The notes under the pieces: model-generated
Seen by the model: the letters and a program-made list of their open reading frames with translations, nothing else
The model's database searches: none
What the model was told of the DNA's origin: nothing
Position numbers and translations under genes: made by a program
Part shown: in pieces, positions 5,023 through 5,573 of the stretch
Numbering within the stretch: the first letter of the stretch is position 1
Layout of the letters: each line of letters starts with the position of its first letter
Source: Betaproteobacteria bacterium
Lineage (GTDB): Bacteria; Pseudomonadota; Gammaproteobacteria; Tethybacterales; Tethybacteraceae
DNA: 5,573 bases
NCBI GenBank assembly: GCA_026710225.1
Contig: JAPORI010000204.1
Span: 1 to 5,573, forward strand
Reading direction: 5' to 3'

Positions 5023-5573
5023 AGACGTCAGTTCCTCCTTTTTCTCCTCTATAACTGCTTCCACCTGTGGCGGGGTTGTCACCGTAATTGTCGGCAACGG
5101 CTTGACTACCGGCTCATTATCGACCTCCGGCTCTTCTTCAACTTCCGGAAGCGCAACCGTCACTGTCGTATTCGGCGCAACTGGCTGCACTGGCGGAACT
5201 GGATTGACCGGATCGGCTTCTTCAGCCGGCAACTGCGACTTCTTGTAGACCTCCCGCGCCAGACATCCTATGTCCAGCCGGCCACGACCAGTATCCGCAT
5301 CATGGCCACTCTCTCCCAGATCAACCGTGCACTCATCACCCATCGCAAACACTTCCCGCACATGCGTGTCTTCTCCCATCCGCTGCCACGCCATAACGTA
5401 GGCGGCAAATCCATATGTCGAGACAAAGGTGCCGTCCACATCTATGTAATTTCCCAGCGCATTCTTAACCCGCAATGAATACGGCGCACCTATGCAATAC
5501 TGCTCCACTGCCTGACATCCGTTTGATGTGTTGTTGCGGGTTTCCCCGTCCACGTTCAGACCGTAGAACAACC
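4654..5573 (-). CDS. Degenerate S8 (subtilase) autotransporter-like protein, upstream portion; runs off right edge, ends at frameshift
   Basis: This frame is open at the right window edge, so the true start and signal peptide lie outside. The first visible codons, LFYGLN, are the middle of a subtilase-like unit. It holds the end of unit 1 (to about 5239: SNGCQAVEQYCIGAP, DGTFVSTYGFAAYVMAWQRM, GDECTVDLG, TGRGRLDIGCLAREVYK). A linker of about 70 residues follows, rich in Pro, Glu and Val (5235-5023), then the first part of unit 2 up to YGWIVTYTG. After that it reads nine unrelated residues and stops at TGA (4656-4654), while the homologous sequence continues in the next frame from 4679. In unit 1, DGTF stands where S8 proteases have GTS, so the nucleophile is gone. 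All four Cys (residues 19, 26, 81, 103 of the visible part) occupy the repeat-conserved positions. Function unknown; a surface pseudoprotease is my inference. Confidence 0.7.
   Translation of the reverse strand, partial: LFYGLNVDGETRNNTSNGCQAVEQYCIGAPYSLRVKNALGNYIDVDGTFVSTYGFAAYVMAWQRMGEDTHVREVFAMGDECTVDLGESGHDADTGRGRLDIGCLAREVYKKSQLPAEEADPVNPVPPVQPVAPNTTVTVALPEVEEEPEVDNEPVVKPLPTITVTTPPQVEAVIEEKKEELTSVGFGDFANVKAVVSRKKNAYFINPQLGPDHDPSVKYDVFSAMGLPKSSYTSLEAVHANLRLKNLYAQTPENSLVNIFAYRLFSSKDGDPKFWESRIDPAEVAKYGWIVTYTGWSYGHGRGNN
5023..5235 (-). other. Pro/Glu/Val-rich low-complexity interdomain linker
   Basis: About 70 residues between units 1 and 2, beginning LPAEEADPVNPVPPVQPV. They contain two TVTV/TITV stretches each followed by acidic PE/VE runs, and end in VIEEKKEEL. 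The base composition shifts to simple codons here. It looks like an extended flexible spacer. The unit 2-3 linker (PTVTVTQVSSTPES) and the linker before the barrel (ATLTVAARV) share the T.TV element but not the acidic expansion. Confidence 0.6.
5239..5573 (-). repeat. Degenerate subtilase-like unit 1 (C-terminal part only)
   Basis: Begins at the oxyanion-strand equivalent LFYGLNVDG and runs to CLAREVYKK. Four Cys are placed as in units 2 and 3. The remainder, including any Asp and His regions and possibly more units, lies beyond the right edge. Confidence 0.6.

Noticed and set aside
4672..5478. 268-codon plus-strand frame opposite units 1 and 2
   Set aside because: Arg/His-rich shadow of the minus-strand gene whose repeats and cysteine pattern are clearly coding.

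Overview
All genes lie on the minus strand, so the window reads from its right end to its left. In that order: a multi-domain surface protein split by a frameshift (5573 to 2448), a YceI-family periplasmic protein (2330 to 1752), a cytochrome b561 of the YceJ type (1645 to 1097), a tRNA-Phe 3'-half fragment (1073 to 1032), a HinT-type histidine-triad hydrolase (963 to 601), and the first part of an enolase gene carrying an in-frame amber codon (521 to 1).

Organism: an outer-membrane (Gram-negative) proteobacterium, probably a gammaproteobacterium. The evidence is the YceI/YceJ pair, which resembles the E. coli proteins along its length, an outer-membrane beta-barrel-like C-terminus ending in Phe, and moderately GC-rich coding DNA. 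Genus cannot be told from the window.

The most unusual content is the right-hand 3.1 kb. It encodes at least three tandem copies of a domain that reads as a decayed subtilase (peptidase S8), of the kind found in S8 autotransporters. The C-terminal landmarks are kept (an Asn in the oxyanion-hole position, a C...YCIG.P segment, a D.D/E.TG.GRLD.GC end). The segments where the catalytic His and Ser should lie no longer contain them. Every one of the 12 cysteines in the visible protein falls in the same four positions of each unit, suggesting a conserved disulfide scaffold. Pro/Glu-rich and TVTV-containing linkers separate the units, and a beta-rich segment of about 220 residues ending in Tyr-Gln-Phe probably anchors it in the outer membrane. 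My reading is a surface-displayed array of pseudoproteases, which may act in binding rather than cleavage. A frameshift near 4660-4700 breaks the reading frame inside the second unit.

Two other anomalies stand out. The enolase frame has TAG exactly where the family has a conserved active-site Gln, and the frame continues with the expected residues after it. Between yceJ and hinT there is a clean 3' half of a tRNA-Phe without a matching 5' half, as left at the far end of an element integrated into a tRNA gene. If so, its polarity puts the surface-protein/yceI/yceJ side inside the element and hinT/eno in the older chromosome. yceI and yceJ probably form a small transcription unit from a promoter just upstream of yceI. 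hinT and eno each have their own ribosome binding site.
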